Part shown: positions 1 to 12,178 of the stretch, piece after piece
Position numbering within the stretch: the first letter of the stretch is position 1
Layout of the letters: the number at the start of each line of letters is the position of its first letter
NCBI GenBank assembly: GCA_038025085.1
Contig: CM076147.1
Coordinates: 23,103,001-23,167,000 of the forward strand
Reading direction: 5' to 3'
Length of the DNA: 64,000 nucleotides
DNA from: Tetragonia tetragonoides
Lineage: Eukaryota > Streptophyta > Magnoliopsida > Caryophyllales > Aizoaceae
Position numbers and translations under genes: made by a program
Notes under the pieces: model-generated
What the model was told of the DNA's origin: nothing
Seen by the model: only the letters and a program-made list of their open reading frames with translations
Database searches by the model: none

Positions 1-90
1 CAAGTGGTGCATGGGTACGTGCTGCTGTGGCAAGTGATGCAGGTGCAGGGGGGCTGTGCTCCATGTGGCAAGAGCAGAGGTAGAGGTAGA

Positions 91-487
91 GGTGGCAAGT
101 GATGCATGGGTACGTGTTGCTGTGGCGGCAAGTGGTACAGGGCTTGCCACAGGGCCTGTGGCAGCAGGAGCTAAGGAAGGTGGAGGGGCAAGCGAAGGTG
201 GAGAAGTGGCAGAGGCAGGTGGAGCGGCAGTGGAAGAGGCGGGGGGAGTAGGAGTGCAGGTGGGTTGAGATAAAAGGTTCAATTTTGGCAAATCAATTGC
301 TGCTGCACTTACAGCATCCAGCTTCATGATGACTTCATCAAAATGAGCAACAAGTTCATCACTAGGTTCAGAGAGATCCGAAAATGTATTCTTGTTTTCT
401 CTATTCCTTTGCTGTGATGCAACAACATCTACATTCATCTTCATCATAATGGAAGAAAGGTGATTCGAAACTCGTTTAGGAAATAAC
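91..487. repeat. Direct copy of 10620-10988 (shared exon of A' and A)
   Basis: This segment and 10620-10988 are near-identical and end at the same sequence (ATGGAAGAAAGGTGA). It codes the Pro/Ala-rich exon 3 of the DUF1985/Ulp1-type gene. In this copy the frame reads through the conserved DLSEPSDEL. In the second copy the Glu codon is a stop and a small deletion shifts the frame. The similarity stops where A has lost ~6 kb relative to A'. Confidence 0.85.
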
Positions 488-1629
488 TCCATGTCTCTTT
501 TAACATATAACATTGTCTTTTGAATGTCCTGTTAAGATCATTAAACACATGTCAGTAACATTTTAAATAAAGAACTAGTGTTCAAGATCAAATGAAGGAT
601 TATAGAGTAATAATAGGTAAAGGATCATCAAAGATTACGAATTTTTTAGATAATTTACTCACATTAATCTCCAATGCATTTATTTCTTCGTCGGTTTGAA
701 CCCCTGTCGGCAACTCGAATACAACGAACCTTTTTACTGCCTCTGATTCATAAGGGGGAGTAGGGGGTATAAGGTACTCAAGTGTTTTTGCACTAGTGAT
801 AGCCCTAGCTCTTGCCCTAGCTCTTGCCCTAGCCCTACACACAGGGTATGCAGCATCCAAATCTGCATCACCAATAACAACTGAGCCTAGCTCACCATCG
901 ATCCTTTCTGTTGTCTTTTCGTTTGTCCAGTGCTGGATTAACGGTAACTCTTTGGGCTGTGGTATTCCTTGAAATTTCAGCCGGTGGAAGAAGATAATCT
1001 CAAGCAATAACAAACACCCCCCAACAGCAGTAGGTTTAGTTGGTTTAATTTTTTTTTTCCTTGTACTTCAAAACCGCCCTACACAACCTGTCTAACACAA
1101 AGGACGACCAATTATAGTCCTTGATCTGGCTAACCTTCTCTAATGCCCCAACAATCTTTAGATCGGCCGTCCTGTTGGCAACAGGATCCAAGAAAGCTGA
1201 TACAACGTATATCACAAATAGCCTTTTAAACTCGTCACCCCCTTCAGTCATTTGTTTCATTCGATCAGCTAATTTATTCAGCCTAATCACCTCGTTTTCA
1301 TCTTTAATCCCATAAGTTTGCTTCCACTTTAGTTGCAAAGTTTCAACCCAATAACCCTTATCTTCATTTATCCTTTTCGGCCCATCTATAGGCAGGAGGA
1401 AGACGTCGTGGACGTCTTCCTCAGTAATAGTAAAAACGATGGTTGGGCTCACATGTAATCTGCGACTAGAAGGCTCAAAGCTCTCTACTAGCCAGGGAAA
1501 CAACCTACAAGAAGTTTCAGTTAACCTAAGAAACAAAAAGCCTCCAAATCCAATTTGCTTGATATCTTCCTTTTGTTGAACCGAGAATTCATCAAGGAGA
1601 GCTTTCAATGCACCACATAAGCAATGGTT

Positions 1630-1709
1630 TTTTATACCACCAGCAATCTCAGCAGGCTCTAAATAAGGAGATACAAACACTATAAATAAGGAGTTACAAA
1701 CACTAGATG
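1630..1709 (-). repeat. 23-bp tandem duplication at start of exon 2
   Basis: The minus strand reads GTGTTTGTAACTCCTTATTT and, 23 bases on, GTGTTTGTATCTCCTTATTT. The duplication lies at the 5' end of the DUF1985 exon. It adds 23 coding bases, so only the second copy reads the family-like FVSPYLEP in frame. Confidence 0.7.
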
Positions 1710-2097
1710 CTTGAATAAGTTAAAAGGCAATAAAGGGAAAGAACGAGATACACACAGAGTCACAAAGAAACAGATGATGAGAAACAGATTGACATTATAT
1801 GTGGGAACAGATTGACAGCCACAGAGAAACATATTTCTCTTCCATTTGACAAACTAAAACCGAAACACACGTACATCATGAAACATAAAACAAAACAGTA
1901 GCAACTCACGAACACTATCAATTATTCGAACATAAAAGAAACATTTACAAAAGTAAACTTAACCACTTTAAACCAGCAAAAAAAATTCATCTCACTAATG
2001 AAAGCTTCAAAATAAAATTACCTTCTTCTGTTTTTGTATTCTCTGAATGACTTGGAACTGGTTTCTTTTTTTTCATTCTAGTAATAAACTCGAACAT

Positions 2098-3283
2098 CGA
2101 ACTTCCAACTAGCAAAATCTACGGATTAAGAGAAATGAAATCATAATTAAAGATACACCTAGAGAATGACACCTTGCAAATAGATACCATATTAAATGAG
2201 TTCCATACAGGGGCAGGGAAAATGGATAGGATAATATTATAATAGATAGTGCACTGGGACGAACCTGAAGTAAGCAGAACAAACAGATCGCTCGATGATG
2301 AAGCACTAAGAAGAGACAACCTGTCTAATCACTCCTCATCATTTTCCAGAGCATCCAGTGCTTTACACTACCTCTTCTTTTACACTTCACCTGGAACAAC
2401 AAAAAATCAGAGAATGAAGGAAGCACGTAGTGTGGAGCGTACATATTGTCCAAGTAAAATACTCAACTGGAACCAATCATGTTGTTATCTGTATATTTTG
2501 CGTCCATTCTCAATAACCATAGAACCATAGCAAGAAGTTATTGACCTAGTTATTCACCTAAACTGGTGATGTTGGCCTCTAAAACCACCAATGACAGCTC
2601 ATACTTTCCTTTTGTTTAGTCGAACAACATTAAGGCCTTTAATATAAATGACCAGTAATAATGGTCCTTTATTATGTTAAGAATTCAGAATTCAACAACT
2701 TAAAACAGGAACCGAAAGTCGTGAAAACAGAATCAAATTTCAGCCTAGAACACTTGTATCTCTCCCTATACTCTAAATACAAAAGGTAGAAAAAAGAGAA
2801 GGAACAGTCATAGCAAACTAGCAGCTCTACTCCATATAGGCATATACATTGTCTAAGCCTCTCAGGTTATGACAGGGAAACTAAAAAGGTTCTTGTCTTG
2901 TGTTTCAGTCAATATAGGACCATTAAACTTCATACATATGTAATGGTAATATTGTTCCTCTTACATAGTTATATGATTCAATGCAGGAGTAACCGAGTTT
3001 GTTTCATTCCTTAGAACATGTAGCCTTTCAGTTTCACGACCCTCAAAATCCTTGTTAAACTGCAGGCCAGGACATCTTCTAGTATCATGTCCAGCTCATT
3101 GTAATGAGCATCACAAACAGAATTACTTATGCCTTTTGCCTTTACAGTGATACACAAAACAAAAACAAACTTTTTAGCTCCACACATCATATCAAATCAG
3201 CCCAAAATCACTCAAATCACAACAAAAGTTAAAATAAAAAAAGCAAAAGAGAAACAACCAACCCTGTTATGAATACAAGTTAC
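2098..3283. other. No gene recognised inside element A'
   Basis: AT-rich sequence upstream of the minus-strand DUF1985-type gene. Short open frames here (for example 2249-2530 +) have no recognisable domain and start in sequence that also holds the gene's likely 5' leader. It may contain the promoter of that gene, but no clear signal was identified. Confidence 0.5.
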
Positions 3284-3420
3284 CCTATACTCTATTGAAG
3301 TTAACCCTATTATCTATTAAAGTTAACCCTAATATCTATTAAAGTTAACCCTATTACCTATTAAAGTTAATGCTACTATGAATAAAAGTTAACCCTACTA
3401 TGAATAAAGGTTAACCCCGT
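3284..3420 (+). repeat. GTTAACCCT minisatellite array 1 (A')
   Basis: About seven units of ~21 bp of the form AAAGTTAACCCTATNATCTATT. Each unit has the palindrome GTTAAC. The same unit occurs in every member of the A', A, B, C family. Confidence 0.9.
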
Positions 3421-3989
3421 GATCGTCCAATTAATGTGGGAGAACAGCATAGGAACTGAGAACCAAAAGTCCAAAACTGAAATTAAATCCATTAAATTGG
3501 GATTTTTCACAGCAAAAGCAAGCATGCGCTAAACATACTAGCCAGAATCAAGATGTTATTATGAGTCCTAGTTCCAAAGCCAAAAGCATGAATTGTAAAT
3601 TGGAGAAGTGAACTTAAGGATGATTACTCAATAGGAGAAATGTGGGTAAGTTTGGACATAGTGACTTAATTTATAAATGATTTTGTGATAAAAAAAAAGG
3701 AAATAAACCTTCCTAATTACACATGAAAAGATATAAAAAAAAATGAAACAAGAGAGGAAGAAGGAAAAAAAAGGAGAAGATCGTGTATTCTTTAACTAAT
3801 AGTTTCCAGCTCAGAGGGGAGACTCTTTTGAAGAGGTTTCAAAGCTTTTCTTTTTTTCCTTATTCTTTTTCTATTTTTTTTTTTTTTTTTTGTCAGTAAG
3901 CTAGGACCAGACACAAGCCACGAAGCCAGCCACCATGGCCAGATAGGGAGAGGGGTTCTAAACTATAAATATAGATAACAAAAGGCTCT

Positions 3990-4112
3990 CTTATAACTAA
4001 AAGTTAGGCCTACAATGAATAAAAGTTAACCCTTTTATGACTTAACTTTTAGTCTCTAAAAGTTAACCCTTTTATAACTAAAAGTTAACCCTTCACTAAA
4101 TAAAAGTTAACT
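3990..4112 (+). repeat. GTTAACCCT minisatellite array 2 (A')
   Basis: Several AAAAGTTAACCCTTTTATAA units, one of them inverted (TTAACTTTTAGTCTCTAAAAG), so part of the array can fold on itself. Confidence 0.85.
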
Positions 4113-4913
4113 AACCATGTCAGCTGGACTATATTGCAAAGACCAAGATTATTCCAGAAGCAGAGAGCTTCCCTCAGTGGAAGACACAGGAACTTCAATG
4201 ACATGAGGATGCTCAAAACTGTCGATTTAGATAGTAAACAGCCACCACTTTTAAATTTTGCACGTAGTTCGGTGACCTCTCTATCCACACTTTCGCTCTC
4301 TCTAGACTCACTTGCCTATACTTCTTCATCCTCCCCCCCATTTGCTCTCTCCTAATCCCAAATCCCTAAAACCACGTTGTTTTCAGCAAAATTACGCCTC
4401 AGTAGCTCAACTCAAACTCTCTTTCACCCCTCAACTTTCCAAGAAAAACTAGAAAGTCAGCAAAAGAACAAGCTCCTAAAAATCAGGATTATAAACTCCA
4501 GATTTCCTTACAAATTAAAGCTCAATTCAACAATTTCTCCAAACTCAAATTAATTCGCACTATTTCACAGATCCAAAACAGTTCGAGTATCTTTGTCAGT
4601 CAAATATAACATATCAAAGTCCAATAAAAGCAAAACAATAAAGCAAAAAAACACAAATCATAAAATAAAATAACGAAAGCAGATTCTCAACTAAAGATGT
4701 CATAGAATAAATCATGTAAAAACATTTAGGATGTTGTTCAGATGTTCTTCAGCAATTGCTTCCTGAAATTGGCTTATGACACATTTAAGTTCAATCGTGG
4801 TTCATTGAGCAAAATCCTAGTCCACTGCTAGCTACAACATCCAGTTTAAGAAATCTATTCCTATGTTAACTACTAACATCTCTCCCTGTCTTTATTTACA
4901 ATTATTTAATTAT
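4113..4913. other. Unassigned, possibly captured non-coding sequence
   Basis: Contains overlapping short open frames on both strands (4134-4355 +, 4085-4288 -) with no recognised domain, and a pyrimidine-rich leader-like stretch at 4280-4440. The mixed composition resembles captured promoter or leader sequence, but the source cannot be named. Confidence 0.35.
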
Positions 4914-5294
4914 TTACTCGCGGTAGGGGGGCAGTGCTAGATCAGAGTAGTTGTAATACAGGTCCCTTCCAATCATCAGCTTAGGCCGGGTCGCGAAGTT
5001 AGCATCGTGTGTCTTCATCACCTCCCTTGCCAGCTCAGCTGACGACACCACCACAGTGGAGACTTCCCCTAGGCGTAGGTGCATGATAGGCCCATACACC
5101 CTCGCTAGCTCTTGTAGCCTGTGGTGGGGTGGGGTATTCTTTGATGCTAGCTGGTGTAAGTTTCCAATTATGGGTAGCTTGGGAGGCCCTGGTGGTAATT
5201 TTACTGCTGGTTTTTTCAGTAAAATTTTGAGGATGGTAAATATGGAGGGAAGGATGAAGATGACAAGGGAGATTATCAACCCAGAGATTTCCAT
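4914..5294 (-). pseudogene. CYP71-family cytochrome P450, N-terminal fragment
   Basis: 126 codons from a Met start. A hydrophobic N-terminal membrane anchor (about residues 5-25) is followed by the proline-rich hinge [18 protein letters not shown], then [26 protein letters not shown] and FATRPKLM, all characteristic of CYP71-clan plant P450s. A full-length member has about 500 residues. This copy ends at LPPYRE then stop, where family members continue PYGxYWR. It lacks the I-helix, ExxR and the heme Cys, so it cannot be a working enzyme. It lies inside transposon A' on the same strand as the DUF1985 gene. The intact frame up to the break suggests fairly recent capture of a first-exon piece, which is an inference. 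Confidence 0.88.
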
Positions 5295-5299
5295 TTGAG

Positions 5300-6690
5300 T
5301 TTTTTCGAATGTATATGCATTGGCTAGCTTTGATCAGATTAATTATATTTTATATAAAGTTTCAATTTCTGATTTTGTGGAGCAAGAATTCTTCAAGTAT
5401 CTATCTATCTGTCTTTACAAGTTCCTAACATCTCTCTCACTGTCTTTCTCTATCTATCTATCTTACACACGCATGACACACACCATTTGCCTGTCCTCAA
5501 CACATAAATACAAAGCAGGCAGCAGCTACAGAGCATTACTTAAGAATACACACACTCCGGGGTCATGTTACAACTTACAAAAATATAATGCTGCATTGCT
5601 TTACTGACGATTAACATGTCAAATTCGAAATAACCAAACTTGTAGGAGCTAAAAATCCTAATCTCTGAGACTCTTGGCTGTAAAATCCATGGTATATGAC
5701 TATGAGGCTACTTCTCATACACTAACACAGTAAGGGTATCTACTAACTAATGTCCAAACTGCTCCTGTTTAAATGTCTCATACCTAACACGGAGTATACA
5801 AATTAGTAACTACACTAACAAATCTAAATGTTTCTTTAATGCAGTTACCTACTAACAATTCACTTTCACCCAAGTTGCCACGGATTCAACCAAATAAAAG
5901 AGTAATCCCCAACAGCAATTAGTGTTCACCAGAATCAACGGAAAGATGAGCAAAAGTCCGTTGTATTAATCAAACACCCTATCATTAAGAAAAGAACCAC
6001 CCATTTAGATTTAGATTTATCATCAGATCACCAAAATGATAAGAACCAGCTGGTCATCACAAATTTTATCCCAAAAATAACAGTTTTGGTTCAGACATTT
6101 TAGCAAGCACCTTGGGTGCATTAAAGCTGGACACCTCCAATGCGAAATTTATGTCCGCTTCAAGTATGCAACTGTTTTTTGTCCCTTCAAAAAACCATAA
6201 ATAAAAAGGGAGGAATTCATATCATACATCAACATGCTCTTTATGCATCCGACAGTGTACAGAACCACACAATCTCTATGAAACTAATTGCGAAGCAAAC
6301 CCCTTAAATGCTTACCCACTTCTTAATTCCCGCCATAACCAATGACTTTAGAAACAACACAACAGACCCACACAATCTCTATGAATTTCATAATCAGTAC
6401 TTCATATTGGCAACCTAAAGCCCAATCAATCATGAGAATTCCACAACAAAATCTATAATCCTTAAATATGATTTTCCTTTTTCTGATTTTTCTCTTGTTT
6501 TTTCCTAATTTTTAACAATTCAAGTCAACGTTCTCCATATCATGAAACCGTCATAAACCTCTCTCAGTAACATTCACTACTGTTTTTTATTTTCCTTCAA
6601 TCATCAAGAAAATTTCACATGAAACCTATATCGATTTTGATGAAGAATTTGGTAGACAAAGAAAGAGAAAATAGTGATAACCATACCTTG
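5300..6690. other. AT-rich, no gene recognised
   Basis: No conserved frame found. It contains a run of CTAT/CTCT-like microsatellite (5395-5465) and sequence that element A has lost. A short stretch at 6470-6488 (ATTTTCCTTTTTCTGATTT) reappears at 10987-11005 in element A and marks one deletion junction. Confidence 0.5.
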
Positions 6691-6693
6691 CAA

Positions 6694-6821
6694 TTTGAAA
6701 TCACTTTGTTTCGCGTTTTCCTGGATTTAGAGTAGCGATTTGCCTGGATTTGAGTTCTTGGGTTAGGGTTTGAGGAGAGAGAAAGAGGAGAGAATGCTTG
6801 AGAACGAACGAGACTGAGCAT
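6694..6821 (-). CDS. Orphan first exon, transit-peptide-like
   Basis: From the Met codon ending at 6821 the frame reads MLSLVRSQAFSPLSLSSNP, rich in Ser, Arg and Asn with few acidic residues, as in chloroplast or mitochondrial targeting peptides. It ends at a strong splice donor (TGCAAG|GTATGG). No partner exon was recognised downstream on the minus strand. It sits just inside the 3' end of A', so it is probably a captured first exon with its splice donor. The product is unknown, and the exon reading rests on composition and splice donor only. Confidence 0.4.
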
Positions 6822-6940
6822 TGTAGCAACGTTTTTTCTTTTTTTTGGGCAAAAGGAAAGTTCCGACTTAATTACGAGGATGGCACTGCGCCTATCAACA
6901 ACGATCTCAGCCGTTAATATCGAGATCTAACGGTCCACGT

Positions 6941-6998
6941 TTTAAGTTCATATAGTTCGCATCAAAGGATAGGTTCATACCTGAACCTGATTATATAT
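6941..6998 (+). other. 3' terminus of A' (subterminal motif plus hairpin)
   Basis: AAGTTCATATAGTTCGCAT is followed by a perfect 7-bp stem (AGGTTCA/TGAACCT, loop TACC) and then GATTATATATAG. It aligns with 11005-11056. Confidence 0.6.
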
Positions 6999-7192
6999 AG
7001 AGTCCAGATCTGGTGTGAAGCAATCCCTTAGTGCGAACTATGCGAACAAATGATCACAGCTGTTCATCCCGTTTTATGCAGTTAGAACAAGATCACGTCC
7101 ATTCATCTTCTAGTGTACAGTAAGAACAAAAACCACGCTACTCTTGGCGCGCGCTCACTCTCTCTCCTACCAAACGCCACTCTTCCCAAACT

Positions 7193-7194
<2 letters not shown>

Positions 7195-7258
<64 letters not shown>
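7195..7258. repeat. (CT)n microsatellite
   Basis: About 64 bases of uninterrupted CT. Open frames through it (poly-Ser-Leu, poly-Arg-Glu) are artefacts. Confidence 0.98.
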
Positions 7259-7259
<1 letters not shown>

Positions 7260-7261
<2 letters not shown>

Positions 7262-8060
7262 CAACACGACTCCATTAACGCTGGTATCAACAAGCTTCCA
7301 TTTTTGTCTGATTAGTCTTCTCTTGGAGTCCAACGATTTCGTGCTTCAAATTTCACTGAATCGGCAAATTTGTATTCCAGGTTCATCTTTCTCTCTCTTC
7401 CCTCAAGTTGTAATTTTTATGAATTAGGGTTTGCTTGCAGGTCAAAATCAGAGGCTTTCATTCATAATTTGATCCCTTGTGCCCTATTGTTTGAAGTAGG
7501 ATTGTTGTGGATGGAACTAGTTTCTCTATAATTTTGTTTATTGTATTTCTTTGCTTGAAGGGCTTATTTGAATATTATTGTGGATGGAATTAGACACCAA
7601 AAATTCGTTTTCCAGATTTCAACTTCCCCAAATTTCCTTTTATATACTTTCTTCAGAAAGCAAAGGTTCCTTTGGATGTATGATTTGCTTTGGGACTGGA
7701 TCACATATTAGCTTCTTTATAGCAACTAACCCTCTTCAAGGAGAGAAGGTAAGGTCACTTCTCTCTACTTATTGTTAAATATTAACAGCAAACAGCAGAA
7801 GCAACCAACAAGACAAACAACAAACAGCAATTAGCAGACAACAGAAGCAAGACAATAGCAGCAAGCAACAAACAACAACAGCATGCAGTAGCAAGTAACA
7901 AGACAACAACAACATCTCAAGTTAATATTCCCCATCATACACCAATAGGGCACCAGAAAAAAGCAGAATGAAGCTAAAACAACATAAACAACAACTAGCT
8001 ACAAATCTAGATCTACAACAACACCATAAGAGCACTAAATAACTAAATTTGCCAACTCAC
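7260..8060. other. No gene recognised; CAA/CAG-rich stretch
   Basis: A (7790-7920) CAACA/GCAA-rich low-complexity segment and pyrimidine-rich sequence. On the minus strand this is where the catalytic-Cys exon of a C48 protease would be expected after 8061, and no DCG-type motif was found. Confidence 0.5.
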
Positions 8061-8659
8061 AATGATGTTACACATTTCTCTAAATTTAGAAATGTCTTTA
8101 TGCTTCACATTGTCCAAATACTCGATCTTTTGTTCCTTCAAGTTGATCACGCAAAGGGAATAGTCACCTTCGCACATTGGAAGGAAAATCTGTCAAAATT
8201 CAACAAATAAATGAGATGCATATAGCAAATAGATGAGGGTATTTACATTTCTGTACAAAAATAGAGCTCCAGCTCTTACCATGTCTACACAAGCAATGTC
8301 AGCAAAAGTAGCGTTACACTCAAGCCACTCTTTCCATGCTTTGGCTAATTCAATCTTTGCCTTGCGTTTCAGTTTTGGTTCAGATTGACTATCGTATAGA
8401 TCAACCAAATGATCCTGCAACACACATGCACATGGTAAGCTAAATGGATGATCAAATCTATTGCCAGTTCTGAAAGACTCATCAAAATCGTATTCACATC
8501 TCATGATTTACATTGAAAAGTCCAATGCCATAACCCACAACAAAGTCTATGCCTAAAAGTTTACTAAAGCTAAGAAACCAGCGATTCATAACCAATTTAA
8601 AGTTAAGTGATATACACACCAAATTCACTTATAAAACCAGCGATCAGAAAAAGGAAAAC

Positions 8660-8795
8660 CCTATTAATATAAAAAGTTAAAGGAGAAAAAACTGAAACTC
8701 AAGACAAAGATTGAATTAGCCAAAGCATGGAAAGTTAACCCTATTAATATAAAAAGTTAACCCTATTTTCTATGAAAGTTAATCCTCCTGTGAAT
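8660..8795 (+). repeat. GTTAACCCT units (A, first cluster)
   Basis: Three to four spaced units (AAAGTTAACCCTATTAATAT) in an intron-sized gap of the Ulp1-type gene. Confidence 0.8.
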
Positions 8796-9194
8796 ACTTA
8801 TCACATCAATAATCACATCATAAGCATATTCAGTCACTACCACCACCCTTCTTACGTGCAATAAACACTTGAATGTTTTGAGGGGGGATGGAATGGCTAT
8901 GAATCCTATAGGATAAATTATTTTCATGTCAGGTTGACCTGTGAAATGCAATGTAATGCAGATATTAGATGTAAAATATTAATTACTTGGGAGCTCTATA
9001 GAGAACCTCAGTGAAATTGTCAAGGTTGAAGGTTGAAGATGATGCTGAGACCAACTTTAAAAGGTAAGATACTTCATTTTCTTGTATTTATTCTGATTAG
9101 AGAAGATGTTATGCCCTTGCCCATCAAAAGAAATCAAAAGAAAGCACTAAATGTTTAATTGCATGTTAATGAAACGAATCTAATTTTGAAGTGT

Positions 9195-9285
9195 GGAGTG
9201 GAAAGTTAACCCTATTAATGTAATAAGTCAACCCTATTAATGTAGAAAGTTAACCCTATTAATGTAAAAAGTTAACCCTATTAGA
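9195..9285 (+). repeat. GTTAACCCT minisatellite array (A, second cluster)
   Basis: Four consecutive ~21-bp units AAAGTTAACCCTATTAATGT, very uniform. Confidence 0.9.
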
Positions 9286-9289
9286 TCTT

Positions 9290-9835
9290 ACTCTTGAGCT
9301 AAATCCAACCAAAATTACTACCCCACCCACCTTTGTACATTGCAGAATTAAAGAACCTAGGACAATTTAGTGGACAAGCAACATGATCTGAGAATAGGTA
9401 GGGAAAGAGAAAATTTGTCAGAGTGGAATGGATCCAACACCTGTTGGTGCCACCCACTTAGTATTGGGGAACATGAGTCTTTTCAGTTATGTAGTGGCAG
9501 TACAGTAACAGAACTGTAAATAGTAGTATTAATGAATTAAACTGAAAACATGGTTTGACTCGGATCATATGATAGTGAGATGGTCATCCCTAGATGGATG
9601 ACGTGTTCACCCAAATTCTAAATTGTGTTCACCCATATTCAAAATTTTAATCATTCCATATATCTGCCTTGTGCAAGTATACGACTTTCTTCCTCCCCAA
9701 ATTACTTATTCACCCAAATTACGATTCTACAATATCACCTCAGGAAGTTTGTTTAACAAATGATAAAGACCATAAAACTTATACAGATCATTAAATTATG
9801 CCAAAAAAATAAAGAGATCGATAACAAACATATAC
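9290..9835. other. Intron-like sequence, no gene recognised
   Basis: Lies between the exons ending at 9840 and starting at 8414 of the minus-strand Ulp1-type gene. AT-rich with no conserved frame. Confidence 0.5.
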
Positions 9836-11052
9836 TTACCGTGTATGAAAGTCCAAAAAAGAATCGTGAGCCGTGGTGCGGCTTATTGACATAACTCATG
9901 AGTATACACCAACCGTCAATGACTCTTGGACTTATGATATGTTCTGCTACCATGCTGAGCATATCCTCTCTTGGAATAAAATAATTCGGGTGATACCTCA
10001 CGAGACACTCCCTGGACGAAAATAAAACACATTTTATGAATCAGAAAAAAGGAAGTAAAAAATGGTGAAAGAAAAAGAAAAGAAAAGGTAAAGATATTAG
10101 TCATTGCCAAATGTGTTGTCATCTTCAACTTGTATTAAAGTTTCATCTTCGAATTCTATTCAACAATAATCTGCCATTTGCGAATGAAGGCCAAACATAT
10201 CCCTCATTTTGTTCATGTTTTGATTCATGAATTTTGAAACTAGAATGACGGGCAAACCCCTCAAACCTTGATCGATACTGCTACCTAGAGTATCATTTCT
10301 TCTTAGACCACAATGTCTTCCGTAAAATATGCTATCAAGCAATTCATCATCCTCTTTGTAATCTCTCATACTCATAATCTTCTCTTTCTGTGGTGTTCTC
10401 TCATTACTTGGTATAGCAATTGCGTTTCTAACGCTATCCTTTGCTATATTTTTTACGTCTTCATCACATGAATCTTTCACAATATCACCTGCATTACCAC
10501 TATCAGAAAACCCTTGAGATAGAAGGTCAAAAGATGGAATAGATGGCGATCGGACAGAGGCAAGGGAACGGGTACGGGCACGAGTAGAGGTAGAGGTAGA
10601 GATAGGAGAGGCACGTGCTGTGGCAAGTGATGCATGGGTACGTGTTGCTGTGGCGGCAAGTGGTGCAGGGCTTGCCACAAGGCCTGTGGCAGCAGGAGCT
10701 AAGGAAGGTGGAGGGGCAAGGAAAGGAGGAGAAGTGGCAGAGGCAGGTGAACAGTTGAAGAGGCAGGTGGAGTAGGAGTACAGGTGGGTTGAGATAAAAG
10801 GTTCAATTTTGGCAAATCAAATGCTGCTGCACTTACAGCATCCAGCTTCATGATGACTTCATCAAAATGAGCAACAAGTTCATCACTAGGTTAAGAGAGA
10901 TCCGAAAATGTATTCTTGTTTTCTCTATTCCTTTGTTGTGATGCAACAACATCTACATTCATCTTCATCATAATGGAAGAAAGGTGAATTTTCCTTTTTC
11001 TGATTTAAGTTCGCATAGTTCGCATTAAGGAATAGGTTCACACATGAACCTG

Positions 11053-12178
<1,126 letters not shown>

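Larger units (their letters stand above)
1..2097 (-). pseudogene. DUF1985/Ulp1-type transposon gene, 5' part (frameshifted)
   Basis: A multi-exon reading frame of the plant DUF1985/Ulp1 (C48 protease-like) kind carried by transposons. Exon 1 is 2097-2022 (Met start, lysine-rich, ends AAG|GTAATT). Exon 2 is 1709-663 (after TTCAAG, ending AAT|GTGAGT). Exon 3 starts at 528 after TTAACAG and runs off the window. The three exons join in phase. Exon 2 holds the N-terminal domain (FGGFLFLRLTET, WLVESF, ITEEDVHDVFLLP) typical of DUF1985 proteins, then a stretch of Ala-Arg repeats coded by a short tandem repeat near 805-835. A run of ten A (1049-1058) shifts the frame by one base, so the conserved downstream frame is lost unless that run is a sequencing or slippage error. 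Exon 3 is low complexity (Pro/Ala/Ser/Thr rich). The catalytic part would lie left of the window. Confidence 0.6.
1..6998 (+). mobile_element. Element A': long Helitron-like element, 3' part
   Basis: The sequence ends at the right in a hairpin (AGGTTCA-TACC-TGAACCT followed by GATT and TATATA) preceded by a degenerate copy of the motif GTTCGCATAGTTCGC. The same arrangement ends element A at 11005-11056, whose 5' end carries the inverted motif. A' contains the 5' portion of a DUF1985/Ulp1-like gene on the minus strand, two GTTAACCCT arrays, a CYP71 fragment and an orphan exon. Its left end lies outside the window. That the motif and hairpin are termini is inferred from four related copies in this window. 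Assignment to Helitrons of the Helitron2 type is tentative; a TIR-poor Mutator-like element is the main alternative. Confidence 0.45.
8061..10988 (-). pseudogene. Ulp1-like C48 protease gene of element A, 3' part
   Basis: Minus-strand exons with good splice sites: 10011-9840 (TCCAG| to ACG|GTAAGT), 8414-8280 (TTGCAG| to ATG|GTAAGA) and 8189-8061 (GACAG| to ATT|GTGAGT). The first carries IDGWCILMS...SRFFF, as in the N-terminal half of plant Ulp1-like domains. The third reads IFLPMCEGDYSLCVINL...IEYLDN, matching the His/Asp region of C48 peptidases, but the usual His-Trp pair reads Asp-Tyr-Ser. No exon with the catalytic Cys was seen downstream. Upstream, 10678-10160 is a low-complexity exon with an in-frame stop after MADYC. 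The copy of exon 3 at 10988-10679 has a Glu-to-stop change and a frameshift. The gene has no DUF1985 part, so it is a truncated, inactive copy of the gene at the left edge. Confidence 0.6.
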
